From positions 45,624 to 109,623 of the forward strand of contig JAAHFX010000014.1 of the NCBI GenBank assembly GCA_010672785.1: a DNA stretch of 64,000 nucleotides, read 5' to 3'. Of this stretch, positions 53,110-62,216 are shown one piece after another. Made by a program: the position numbers and the translations under genes. The notes below the pieces were generated by a model. The model ran no database searches, was not told the origin of the DNA, and was given only the letters and a program-made list of their open reading frames with translations. How positions within the stretch are numbered: position 1 is the first letter of the stretch; the number at the start of each line of letters is the position of its first letter. The DNA is from Sphaerospermopsis sp. SIO1G1 (GTDB lineage: Bacteria > Cyanobacteriota > Cyanobacteriia > Cyanobacteriales > Nostocaceae).

Positions 53110-53308
53110 TAGGGGTTGCTGAAAAAGTTATCTGTGGAGGTTAGGGAACAGGGAACAATTTTCAAAGTTGAGTGGGAACGATTTTTCCTTTGAGGAGGAA
53201 TTAAATGCAAAGTTTTCCAGTTCCCAAGCTATCAAACCTAGCATTTTTTTAATTTCAAATAGCTTCAAATCCTTTACCTGTAATCTTTTCCAATTTATTC
53301 AGCAGGTC
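53110..53308. repeat. MITE-like repeat, family A
   Basis: AGGGGTTGCTGAAAAAGTTA to CCAATTTATTCAGCAGGTCT, matching both termini of family A. It fills nearly all of the 211-bp gap between the DUF928 and CHASE2 genes and ends four bases from the DUF928 stop codon. Confidence 0.65.
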
Positions 53309-53312
53309 TATA

Positions 53313-54065
53313 TTAAATTTGTTTTGAAAGTTCTGTAATTGGCACTACAGGTTCATCAGCTATGATTTCTAAACCCACTGATTCCATGAGTTCTTTCCAT
53401 TGGTTGGGCTTTTCTTGACGTATTTGTAAAACTTTGGTGATAGTTTCTGACCACATATAATACTTTGCATAAATCTTTGCTTGCCTCAGAGGTGGAGATT
53501 CTTGTAGGGCTTTGTTGACTGATGGACTAATAACTTTCCGTTCGATCGTTCCTTCAGTATATTCATCTGCACTTCTATCATTGTTATTACAAACGATTGT
53601 GAAGTACCATTTGTATGATTCTCCTGTTTCTAAGGCTACTGTGGGGGGAATTTGTAATTTAACTATTCCTGGTTGTTTGGGTAACTTAAAGCTGGCTTGG
53701 ACAATATCTTCTTCTTCTTTATTTCTGAGGATAAATTCTCCTGTCTGTGCGCTCGTTGGCGGTACATAAAAGTAAAAATTGGGTTGTTTGGAGGTGGTAA
53801 AACTTTTGTTGTCTCTGGTGGGCATTAGGGCTGTCAAGGTGGGTTTATCTGGATCAAGTTTCAAACATAAAGAATTACCCCGTTTTGCACCACCAGAGGT
53901 TCTAGAAGGTTTTCCTTTGTGTTTTCCTGAAGGAAAGTGAACACTGACTTGAAAGGAAGATGGTTCTGCTAACAGATGGCTAGGTAGTAACAATACAAAC
54001 AACAATGTTGGCGATAGGATGCTAAAAAGTTTACTTATATGGCGAGAATACTTTTGTCTATTCAT
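53313..54065 (-). CDS. DUF928 family secreted protein
   Basis: 250 residues. A signal peptide (LFSILSPTLLFVLLLPSHLL AEP, cleavage about residue 33) is followed by the DUF928 pattern: GGAKRGNSLCL, LTALMP, FYFYVPPTSAQTGEFILRN, IPPTVALETGESYKWYFTIVC. DUF928 proteins occur in cyanobacteria next to CHASE2 proteins and are thought to act outside the cytoplasm; no biochemical role is established. It may feed the CHASE2 sensor encoded downstream, though a MITE now separates the two genes. Confidence 0.88.
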   Translation of the reverse strand: MNRQKYSRHISKLFSILSPTLLFVLLLPSHLLAEPSSFQVSVHFPSGKHKGKPSRTSGGAKRGNSLCLKLDPDKPTLTALMPTRDNKSFTTSKQPNFYFYVPPTSAQTGEFILRNKEEEDIVQASFKLPKQPGIVKLQIPPTVALETGESYKWYFTIVCNNNDRSADEYTEGTIERKVISPSVNKALQESPPLRQAKIYAKYYMWSETITKVLQIRQEKPNQWKELMESVGLEIIADEPVVPITELSKQI

Positions 54066-54216
54066 GATAACTAAAATTAAGTTTTGTTTTTTTTACTTGT
54101 AATATATCTAAGGTAGTTTACTGGGTTGGATTAATACATGAATGTACGAAAAATTTACAATCATTAACGATTAATCTAGATCCTATGCTGTCAAAAAAGT
54201 TACCATTATACTGGAT

Positions 54217-55095
54217 TTAAGAACGATGAATTTCTAAAGCTAGTTCAGGATTCAGTTGCATAAGTTTATTACTATCGGCGATCGCTCCTTCATAATCTCC
54301 AAGTTGATGACGTACTTTAGCTCGAAGACCGTAAACTATGGGTAGAATTGGGTTGATTTTTAATGCCTGATCATAGTCTACAATTGCTTTTTCATAATTT
54401 CCTAAATTACTGTAGGCTAAACCTCTCTGATAGTAGGCTTGCACATCATTGGGATCTAATTTTATAGCTTGGTTAAAATCAGATATTGCTTGCTGATACT
54501 CTTGCTGGTTAACCATAACTAAACCACGATTATAGTAAGCTTCTGCAAATTGAGGATCAATTTTTAAGGCTTGATCGTAATTTGCAATTGCTTGTTTGTA
54601 CTCTTGTAAAGAGTAGTAACTATTACCACGATTATGATAAGCAGCAGCTAACTGAGAATTAAGTTTAATTGCTTGGTTATACTGAATGATAGCTTGTTGA
54701 TAATTACCCAGAACATGAAAGATATTACCTAAATTACTATAAGCTGCAACAAAATCAGGATAATATTCTAAAGCCTGCTGGATTTCTGTAATGGCAGCTT
54801 GGTAATTATTTTGATTAAAATAGGCTAAACCTCGGCTATGAAATGCTTTGGCAAGATCAATATGGATATTTGTAATAGTCTGAGGTGAATTTTGTGTGAT
54901 GGTGATAACTTTTTGATAATCAGCGATCGCCTGATCAAATGCTGATAATTTCAGACAAGCATGGCCACGATGATAGTAAGCTTCAGCTAAATCAGAATCC
55001 AATTCTATAACTTGATTAAAAATAGAGATTGCATTTTCAAAATCGCCATGTAAATTCCTAGAAATTCCCTGTTTGATTAGTTCTTGAATATCCAT
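54217..55095 (-). CDS. Tetratricopeptide repeat protein
   Basis: 292 residues made almost wholly of about eight TPR units with the W-LG-Y-A-F-A-P pattern (for example AAYHNRGNSYYSLQEYKQAI ANYDQALKIDP). No signal peptide, membrane segment or catalytic domain. It is a protein-protein interaction scaffold of unknown partner. It lies 90 bp after the CyRepA1 gene and 151 bp before DUF928, same strand; TPR genes often accompany CHASE2/DUF928 genes in cyanobacteria, so a link is plausible. Confidence 0.9.
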   Translation of the reverse strand: MDIQELIKQGISRNLHGDFENAISIFNQVIELDSDLAEAYYHRGHACLKLSAFDQAIADYQKVITITQNSPQTITNIHIDLAKAFHSRGLAYFNQNNYQAAITEIQQALEYYPDFVAAYSNLGNIFHVLGNYQQAIIQYNQAIKLNSQLAAAYHNRGNSYYSLQEYKQAIANYDQALKIDPQFAEAYYNRGLVMVNQQEYQQAISDFNQAIKLDPNDVQAYYQRGLAYSNLGNYEKAIVDYDQALKINPILPIVYGLRAKVRHQLGDYEGAIADSNKLMQLNPELALEIHRS

Positions 55096-55184
55096 AATCT
55101 AGCAACCTGATATATATAATGATTGATGAAGTTTATCCAGGATAGTAACTGTTAATATTATTCATTTACTACCCTTGATTAATA

Positions 55185-58100
55185 TTATGATACCAGACTC
55201 TTAACCTTAGTCTTTATAGATTGTGTTCTGATATTTTCTGTATATAGATTATCTAATTTAAACTCATCTCTTTGTTGCCAAATAGTAAATATTCTATCTC
55301 TGCCATCATTCCACATCTCTTGATCTATCTGATACAAATTCCCAGATTTACGCAATTTTAAACCCAATAAACCCAACAGTTTATTGAGAACTTTGATACC
55401 TGAAATCGTACCTTTTTTAGTGGCAACATCAATTCCCAATACTCGCTTAATATGTTTACTACTTTGCATAGCTACATCTTGTAACCAGAATAAATCATGA
55501 TCACTAGCATCGAAAAATCTACCTGGATCTAGAAAATCCAATATTCCTAATGCTCGCATTGCTTCCACTTTCAAGGTATATGTTTTTAAGTCTGGCAAAA
55601 ATACCTTCCCTTCTCCCCAGAATAACTGTTTTTGCCATTCTTGTTGATCACGCAAATGAAAATACTCACTTTCATGGGTTAAATAATAATGAATTAGTAA
55701 TTGCCTGTAATATTCTTTATCATCTTGCAATTTTAACCAAGGAGTTACTTCCACACCATATCTATCTTTGAGGATATATTTATTAACTTGATTTCTTTCT
55801 TCGTCGCTCAGGGAACTTTTAGTTAATAAATACTCATATTGTACATGATCAATATCTTCAGCATATGCTACTGATTGGGCTAATTTTTGCTGATTATTTT
55901 GTTTAATTTCTTTGATTTTACGCTTAATATCCTTAGCTTTCTGGCGACTTTGCGCCCATTCTTTTTGCACTTTCACGATTTCCATAACTAATCTTTTTCT
56001 GGTTTCTATATCACTAGAATCAGTTGCAAAAAAAGCTAACCGCAAATCTTTAATAATATTATTTTGTACCGCATTACTCCGCATCATAATTTTATGTCCA
56101 TCAGCGACTAAACCATCTGCTAAAGATTGACGATAAAGATTAATTGAAGCATTAACTTTAGCAGCCAACTTAGCCCAAGTTCTTAAATGAATTGGATCAT
56201 AAACTGCGGGTAATTCAACATCTATTTTATGCAAAGGACTTAATAAAGCTAAGTTTTCTTTTTGGTTTTCTTGATACCAATTCCCTAAAGATTGATAATT
56301 TGTACTTCCACTACCAATTAAACCAATACCACGTTTAGCACACCAAACTACACGAGGTACATTATCCCTTACCCTAGCTAAAGCTTGACGTGCTTCTGAG
56401 TCAGGAATTACTCCTTGGAAAATACCATAAACTCGGTCAAAATGTTGGACATCAATACTAATTCCTGTTCCCAAACTAGGAGTAACAAAAACAGCATTAT
56501 AGTCTGTAATTTTTTGATTAATAGCAGCTATAAAATCTACTGCTGCATGGCCTGGTGTATTTGTAGTTTGACTACTAACTACTAGACTATGGGGAAATTC
56601 TTGTTTGAGTTTTTGTAATCTCTCTTGTAAATAATTTTCAATAGTTTCACAACTATATCTACCTGTACGACTATCTGTTGTCACATAACATTTTCTGCCA
56701 GCAATTAAATCTAATTCTAATTGATGAATTAAGGGTGTAGGGTTTGGTGAATCATAAAAACTCACATCCCAACCTTGCTGGGGTTTCCATTTATTCGCAA
56801 TCACCCAAGGAGTAATTTTTGTTCCTGATAAACCTTGTAAATACTCTAAAGAAACATCAGATAAGTCAGCATCTTGGGCAATTATTAAACCCCCTGTTGT
56901 TAAAACTGTGGAAATTAGTTCTTGGAAGATGCTGAGGATTTTTACTCTTTTATTTTTACAAGTGTTACTATTGAGAAGATGCCATAAGGATTGTTCTACT
57001 TCATCTAATATAATTATGCCACCTTGCCAATCTGATGGATTAATTTTCCAGATGGAATCTACACATAAACCAAAAGATTCTTCAGTTGATAAATCTAAAT
57101 TAAACTCAGGTTTAACTCCCCAATTAATACCAATTTTTTGACATAGAAATTTACCCAATAAAATTCGATGTGTAATTAACAATACTGGACGGTTTAAATG
57201 TTTAGCTTGTTGCACAATTTTTGCCAAACCTGTAGTTTTTCCTGTCCCTTTAGCTGATTTGACTCCTACTAAACCAGAAGTAGGAAAAGGAATTGCACCT
57301 AAATAACCTTGATGAACCGTTAAATTAGGTGTAATAGTTAATTCTTGATGAGGTTTAGTTTGAGCTAGATAAATTTCTAAATCTACACTATCTTGATAAA
57401 TTTGGTTAAACTTGTTGATACTTTTGGCAGCAATAAATTCATCAACTCCCTTTTCTTTACCTGGTAGTTCGATCACTTGAACATGACATTGTTGCTGTTG
57501 TAGTAAATAACCAGTTTGGGAAATAGCATTATTAATCGCTGCAAGTTTTTTGGGTTGAGTTTCAAAATCAAAACATATATAAAATTTACGATTTTTATTT
57601 GTCAAAGTAATTAATTCAGGAATAAGTTGACGATGGGTAACTTTACCATATTTATTTTTAATAACTCGATAACCGCTAGTAATTCCTGGAATTGCTATAG
57701 CTACATATCCTTGTGTTAATAAAGCTGCTGCTTTTTTTGCACCTTCACAAATAATAATAGAGATATTGTTTTCTGTCACCCATTGCCAAAAACCTTCAGC
57801 TTCACCATCATTGGAAATGGTAATATTTTTGGGCATTTCTATTTGATAACGTTGGGAAATTTGTTGCCAAATTTTTAAATTTACCCGCAAACAAAACACT
57901 CTTGTAGGAGTGCTGGGAGGATGTTCATATTTAATTTTTTTACCATTTTTATTGTGTCGGGGTTGACTGGGTTTAAAACATCCCCATTCCATTTTCTGCC
58001 AATTTTTAAGGGGATCTCTACCAGAACACCACCAACCACCAGCTTTAATATGGTTATAACGTTGTAACCATGTATTTTTAATCATACCAGTGTTAGTACG

Positions 58101-58244
58101 AGGCAATTGGTTGGATATGAGTAGATATTGATAAACTTCCATTCCTTCTAGAGAACAAAAGTTCAGACTAGCTAAGTGTAAATCAATACAGCTATCTGTA
58201 ACTAATTCTTCTAGATGTTGGGGGTGTAAGTTATTGATAAACAT
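55185..58244 (-). CDS. Plasmid-type replication protein, CyRepA1 family (DUF3854 TOPRIM + helicase)
   Basis: About 1019 residues from the ATG at 58244 (MFINNLHPQHLEELVTDSCI); an upstream ATG at 58301 adds a hydrophobic 19-residue stretch unlike the family. The N-terminal part (about 20-300) has WWCSGRDPLKNWQKMEWGCF and ISIIICEGAKKAAALLTQGY, the DUF3854/TOPRIM core typical of CyRepA1. The middle is an SF1/2-type helicase with Walker A SAKGTGKTTGLAK (about 326-338) and DEVE (about 413). CyRepA1 initiates replication of cyanobacterial plasmids. Its presence here suggests an integrated plasmid remnant, since no partition or mobilisation genes are adjacent. Confidence 0.87.
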   Translation of the reverse strand: MFINNLHPQHLEELVTDSCIDLHLASLNFCSLEGMEVYQYLLISNQLPRTNTGMIKNTWLQRYNHIKAGGWWCSGRDPLKNWQKMEWGCFKPSQPRHNKNGKKIKYEHPPSTPTRVFCLRVNLKIWQQISQRYQIEMPKNITISNDGEAEGFWQWVTENNISIIICEGAKKAAALLTQGYVAIAIPGITSGYRVIKNKYGKVTHRQLIPELITLTNKNRKFYICFDFETQPKKLAAINNAISQTGYLLQQQQCHVQVIELPGKEKGVDEFIAAKSINKFNQIYQDSVDLEIYLAQTKPHQELTITPNLTVHQGYLGAIPFPTSGLVGVKSAKGTGKTTGLAKIVQQAKHLNRPVLLITHRILLGKFLCQKIGINWGVKPEFNLDLSTEESFGLCVDSIWKINPSDWQGGIIILDEVEQSLWHLLNSNTCKNKRVKILSIFQELISTVLTTGGLIIAQDADLSDVSLEYLQGLSGTKITPWVIANKWKPQQGWDVSFYDSPNPTPLIHQLELDLIAGRKCYVTTDSRTGRYSCETIENYLQERLQKLKQEFPHSLVVSSQTTNTPGHAAVDFIAAINQKITDYNAVFVTPSLGTGISIDVQHFDRVYGIFQGVIPDSEARQALARVRDNVPRVVWCAKRGIGLIGSGSTNYQSLGNWYQENQKENLALLSPLHKIDVELPAVYDPIHLRTWAKLAAKVNASINLYRQSLADGLVADGHKIMMRSNAVQNNIIKDLRLAFFATDSSDIETRKRLVMEIVKVQKEWAQSRQKAKDIKRKIKEIKQNNQQKLAQSVAYAEDIDHVQYEYLLTKSSLSDEERNQVNKYILKDRYGVEVTPWLKLQDDKEYYRQLLIHYYLTHESEYFHLRDQQEWQKQLFWGEGKVFLPDLKTYTLKVEAMRALGILDFLDPGRFFDASDHDLFWLQDVAMQSSKHIKRVLGIDVATKKGTISGIKVLNKLLGLLGLKLRKSGNLYQIDQEMWNDGRDRIFTIWQQRDEFKLDNLYTENIRTQSIKTKVKSLVS

Positions 58245-59149
58245 GGGAAGAAGCACCAAAAAAACAGATGGGAGAAGACAATGGAAATAAAACCTTAACA
58301 CGCATCTGTGAATTTGTGATCAAAAGCTTGCGGTGATTTTAATATAACTTTTTATACTTTGTTTGTGATAATACCTCGGTTAACACAGTAATAACTGTTT
58401 TTCCTTGATGGGTGGTGGAAGTGATAGGTTTGTATTGTGATTTTTTGTGTGGTTAAGTTTTGTTTATCAGTATATTTTTCCAATTTTGTCTCAAGATGCG
58501 CCAAATTTATCGAGGAATTAACCGCAGAGGTGCAGAGATCGCGGAGGAGTGAAACTATTAGCAAAATTAAGCGCAGTCTCATCAAGAAATGGGGAGTTGC
58601 TGAATTAGGTTATGAACTTAAAAAGTTAAAAAATTAAACTCTTACTCTCTGTGACTCTGCGTGAAACAAAATCTGTGTATGATCAATGGTTAGCACAACA
58701 ACAACCATGAAAATCATTAACTTACAGATCAGAACAATTGAGGATTAATTTTTTATCTATTCTGCTGAAGAAGAACAGTTAAACATAAAATTTTTATTAG
58801 CTAATAATTCCCATTAATCTGTAAAATATTGGCTGAATATTCACAGGTTTTCTACACAGTCTCATCAGGTTATTTCTGGGATTTAAAATCTGGAGAATGG
58901 TTACTAGGAGTCAATATTAAGGAGATACACCACAAAGAAATTCTCAATTAGATGTAGTAAAACACTATCTAAAAATCCTAATTTTCCTTTGATTAGTCCG
59001 AATATTTATCAACGCCCCAATTATTAATCAAGAGTTTCTCACAAAAAACCAAATATTTCTTCCGGAATTGGTGAAAAGAAAATGATTTTCTAAATTAGAA
59101 CCAAAATTGAACTGAGATTGAAACAAGACTATCTTTCAGGTATTTAACC
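58245..59149. other. Spacer upstream of the replication protein
   Basis: Family D-like arms occur at 58521-58549 (CCGCAGAGGTGCAGAGATCG) and, inverted, 58644-58666 (CTCTCTGTGACTCTGCGTGAA). From about 58700 to 59149 is AT-rich sequence with short fragments but no open frame over 60 codons; it could contain decayed coding sequence, and an origin would be expected near a Rep gene, but I see no iterons. Confidence 0.35.
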
Positions 59150-59299
59150 ATGACTACAACACAAAAAAGAAAATCTACCAAACAGATGAAACAGTCTTTT
59201 ACTTATGTAGATATTGGTACTCCTAAAGTACCTGTGCGTAAAATTAAAAGCAAAAAAAAGCAACGTGAACTACTGAGCGACTGGGAACACGCCAGTTAA
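59150..59299 (+). CDS. Small basic protein (49 residues)
   Basis: ATG at 59150, TAA at 59297-59299. MTTTQKRKSTKQMKQSFTYV then DIGTPKVPVRKIKSKKKQ and a short acidic end DWEHAS. It is strongly basic with no hydrophobic stretch, so it could bind nucleic acid or a ribosomal or plasmid partner. Codon use looks normal and the frame is intact among otherwise closed frames, which is the main reason to call it. No good ribosome site is visible. Family not recognised. Confidence 0.45.
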   Translation: MTTTQKRKSTKQMKQSFTYVDIGTPKVPVRKIKSKKKQRELLSDWEHAS

Positions 59300-59634
59300 A
59301 ATTATTTATAATTCGTAATCCAACATTACGTAATTAGGTTAGGATATCATTGAATATTGACATATATAAGCAGTAAGCTTTTGACTTTTGGCTTTTGACT
59401 TGCGCTTGGTGCTATACCCCTAATAGCCAAGCTACGCTCATAGGTAATTTGTGATTATGTTTCTAACACACTGCACTTTCTGAGAATTTTTCCCTGTATT
59501 GGATACGTACTCATTAGGAATGATTACAGGTGGAAAACAAAAAATTAGCTTTAATAGCAGACTATGTAGCTACAAAAATTGTTAGATTAAGTAAACAGTA
59601 AAAACTGTAAAATTTGCTTGAGTTTAATTTAACA
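59300..59634. other. Spacer upstream of the epimerase gene
   Basis: AT-rich. Contains CTTTTGACTTTTGGCTTTTG (a simple near-tandem, about 59381) but no ORF, RNA or strong hairpin that I recognise. Confidence 0.3.
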
Positions 59635-60555
59635 ATGAAAGTAGTAATCACGGGAGCAACAGGATTTGTCGGTAGTCGTTTGGTAAAGCGGTTACAAGAT
59701 GAAGGTAATAAAGTCTTAGTTTTAAGTCGCAACACCAATCATGCTCATCAGGTTTTTCCTGCTCAGGCTTTTCCCAATGTAGAAATTATGGCTTATACAC
59801 CAGGTGTATCTGGTGCTTGGCAAGGTGCTGTAGCTGGTTGTAATGGTGTGGTAAATTTGGCTGGAGAACCTATTGCTGAGGAACGTTGGACACCGGAACG
59901 TAAACAAGCTATCCTCAACAGTCGTAAATTAGGTACTCAAAAAGTTGTCGAGGCGATCGCCAAAGCTAATCCTAAACCTTCTGTTCTGGTTAATGCTTCA
60001 GCAATTGGTTACTACGGTACGAGCGAAACTGCTACCTTTGAAGAAAAAAGTCCTTCAGGTCAAGATTTTTTAGCTCAAGTCTGTCAAGAATGGGAAGCGG
60101 AAGCTATCAAGGTAACAGATGAAAACGTGCGCTTGGTAATTTTGCGTTTTGGCATTGTTTTAGGATTTGGCGGTGCTTTAGGGAAAATGATTACACCCTT
60201 TAAACTGTTTGCAGGTGGGCCAATTGGTAGCGGTCGTCAGTGGTTTTCGTGGATTCACATAGATGATATTGTGAATTTAATTATTCGAGCTTTAAATCAA
60301 CAGAATATGCAAGGTGTTTATAATGCCACTGCCCCTAATCCTGTACGCATGAATGAGTTAAGTGATACTATGGGGCAAGTTATGGGTCGTCCTTCTTGGT
60401 TGCCTGTACCTGGTTTTGCGTTAGAAGCTTTATTAGGAGATGGTGCAGTAGTGGTGTTAGAAGGGCAAAAAGTTTTACCACAACGCACCCAAGCATCGGG
60501 TTTTAACTATCAGTACCCCAATTTGTCAACTGCTTTGAAACAAATCCTTCAATAG
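59635..60555 (+). CDS. TIGR01777-family NAD(P)-dependent epimerase (ThyD-like)
   Basis: About 306 residues from the ATG at 59635; an in-frame start seven codons upstream is less likely because MKVVITGATGFVG is the universal start. GATGFVGSRL (about 6-15) binds NAD(P); NLAGEPIAEERWTPERKQAI is the TIGR01777 signature; NASAIGYYG (about 122-130) contains the catalytic region; FSWIHIDDIV and YNATAPNPV complete the fold. Cyanobacterial members include the thylakoid protein ThyD linked to cell division/photosynthetic upkeep; the exact reaction is unknown. Monocistronic. Confidence 0.9.
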   Translation: MKVVITGATGFVGSRLVKRLQDEGNKVLVLSRNTNHAHQVFPAQAFPNVEIMAYTPGVSGAWQGAVAGCNGVVNLAGEPIAEERWTPERKQAILNSRKLGTQKVVEAIAKANPKPSVLVNASAIGYYGTSETATFEEKSPSGQDFLAQVCQEWEAEAIKVTDENVRLVILRFGIVLGFGGALGKMITPFKLFAGGPIGSGRQWFSWIHIDDIVNLIIRALNQQNMQGVYNATAPNPVRMNELSDTMGQVMGRPSWLPVPGFALEALLGDGAVVVLEGQKVLPQRTQASGFNYQYPNLSTALKQILQ

Positions 60556-60588
60556 GTGTAAATAGCAAGCAAGTATGTAGGTTTTAAC

Positions 60589-60690
60589 TATAGCGCAGAT
60601 TTCATTCATAAGAGGTACAAATCATCATCATGAAACTCTTGTGGGTTGGGCATTTTGCCAGAAAATGGTGTACCTCATTACGAAAGCAAA
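60589..60690 (+). repeat. MITE-like repeat, family C (degenerate)
   Basis: TATAGCGCAGATTTCATTC, then CATGAAACTCTTGTGGGTTG and GTACCTCATTACGAAAGC correspond to the copies near 42205 and 42392. Confidence 0.6.
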
Positions 60691-60765
60691 ATTAATTGAA
60701 CATATTGAGTGAAAACAAAAACGTATGGATTCCTTACCTGCTTTTTGTTCCCTCCCCTAACTATA

Positions 60766-60893
60766 AAATTTGGCATTGCTGAGTTATGGCATGAAATTAA
60801 GATTTAGGGAACAGAGAGCAAGCCCTAATTATATATTAACAAGGAGTTATAATTATCTAATATCATACCTAAAATCAGCAATGCCTAAAATTT
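60766..60893. repeat. Short inverted-repeat element
   Basis: AAATTTGGCATTGCTGA (60766-60782) and TCAGCAATGCCTAAAATTT (60875-60893) are imperfect inverted ends around about 92 bp that include a family A-like AGCAAGCCCTAA (about 60820-60831). Non-coding. Confidence 0.5.
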
Positions 60894-60911
60894 ATTTTGC
60901 TAGACTACTGA

Positions 60912-62009
60912 TCATCTATTTTTGAGCCAAATAACTATTAAAATGATAGCTGTACTGAATAAAATACCACCCAAAATAGCACAGAAAATCTTAATTTTAC
61001 TGTAGGGTCTTTCCGCTTGTATTTCTCCCGTGCGAGCATTAATAATTACTTGGAATTGACCATTTCTATAACGATATGAACTCATCCAAACTGGTAGTAA
61101 AATGTGTTTAAAAGTAAGTTGTTGATAATCAGTTGAGACACTATCAATTTGCTGTTCATCACCACCTATATCTCTTTCAACTGCTACATAAATTTGATCA
61201 TCAATAATATTTTTAGCTGACAAAAATCCTTCTTCTAAGGAAACTTGCGATCGCTGGGCTTCAAAACCTAATAAATATGATGGTTCATAAGCTTTTAGCG
61301 ACTCCTTTAAATCCCAAGGTTCTAAAGCTTGAAGACACTGAAAATTTATTAATTTTGTTCCCGGAATCAGAACATCATCAAAACTGCAATTTACCATTCC
61401 AGACGCATAACTCCAATGAGTATGTTTGATTTCACGAGTTTTTGTTACTTGTTCACCATTTTCATCCTCTTCTGTATAAGTTTCCGTTTCATAATAGTAA
61501 TCTCCCCTTTGTCCTGAATAGGAACTACAAGTTTCTGTATCGTAAGTCCAAAAAGGCAAATAAACTCCTTGAATCTTTTCCGGTTGTGCTAACTGCTTCA
61601 AATCATTAGGAGCAAACCACAACTTCTGAATCCATTTTCGCAGATTTTTTCTAGCTTCTTGACGACCAATATGAAAAGGAATAATACCTTCTGGGGCTAT
61701 AGTTGGATCAGCAACTTTTGGTTGTGCCACAATTTTGGCAGCACAAAAAGGACAAGAACCAGCTACCTGTGGCGGTTCAAAAGTAATATTTGCACCACAA
61801 TCTGAACAACTAACTTCTATAGCAGTTGTAGACAGTTTTTCTAAGCGAGCATGACTATTATTAATGTGTTGTTCATAGGACCTTTCTTGGGGTTTTTCAT
61901 TAGTCTGCTTAATAACTTCTTCATGACCGCAATAATCACATTTGAGTAAACTCTTATTAGGACTGAAAACCAAATCTGCACCACAATTAGAGCATTGATA
62001 TTTATACAT
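60912..62009 (-). CDS. Double zinc-ribbon protein with a C-terminal membrane anchor
   Basis: 365 residues. Two treble-clef/zinc-ribbon units: CSNCGAD...CDYCG (about 6-27) and CSDCGAN...CPFCAA (about 68-90). A central beta-rich domain has FWTYDTETCSSYSGQRGDYY and a repeated ETYTEEDENG loop, then VPVW-type strands (HILLPVWMSSYRY). A membrane helix lies at about 340-360, with a short basic tail. The architecture is that of conserved bacterial proteins that accompany SPFH/virion-core-like proteins. It is 207 bp downstream of the SPFH/GYF_2 gene on the same strand, so the two probably act together at the membrane. Confidence 0.85.
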   Translation of the reverse strand: MYKYQCSNCGADLVFSPNKSLLKCDYCGHEEVIKQTNEKPQERSYEQHINNSHARLEKLSTTAIEVSCSDCGANITFEPPQVAGSCPFCAAKIVAQPKVADPTIAPEGIIPFHIGRQEARKNLRKWIQKLWFAPNDLKQLAQPEKIQGVYLPFWTYDTETCSSYSGQRGDYYYETETYTEEDENGEQVTKTREIKHTHWSYASGMVNCSFDDVLIPGTKLINFQCLQALEPWDLKESLKAYEPSYLLGFEAQRSQVSLEEGFLSAKNIIDDQIYVAVERDIGGDEQQIDSVSTDYQQLTFKHILLPVWMSSYRYRNGQFQVIINARTGEIQAERPYSKIKIFCAILGGILFSTAIILIVIWLKNR

Positions 62010-62216
62010 AAAAAAATAAATTGATAAGTGGACTAATAAACAAAGAATGAAGAATTAGATTTTATAAATCACGGAATAACTATTTAGCAAACACTAATTA
62101 ACTTAGGCAAACAAAAAAATGAATTCTTATTATTGGATTATTTGAATTATCTATTTGGGATCTAAACAACTTTTTTTTACCCCCCTCCCCTACCTCTTTT
62201 GATATTTAAAAGTCCC

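Noticed and set aside
55185..58244. Whole window as a plasmid because of the CyRepA1 gene
   Set aside because: Chromosomal housekeeping genes (trnL, desC-desA-desB, bciB, thyD-like) are on the same contig.
58437..58637. 66-codon plus-strand frame
   Set aside because: It crosses a family D repeat and its N-terminal half is repeat-derived; no family match.
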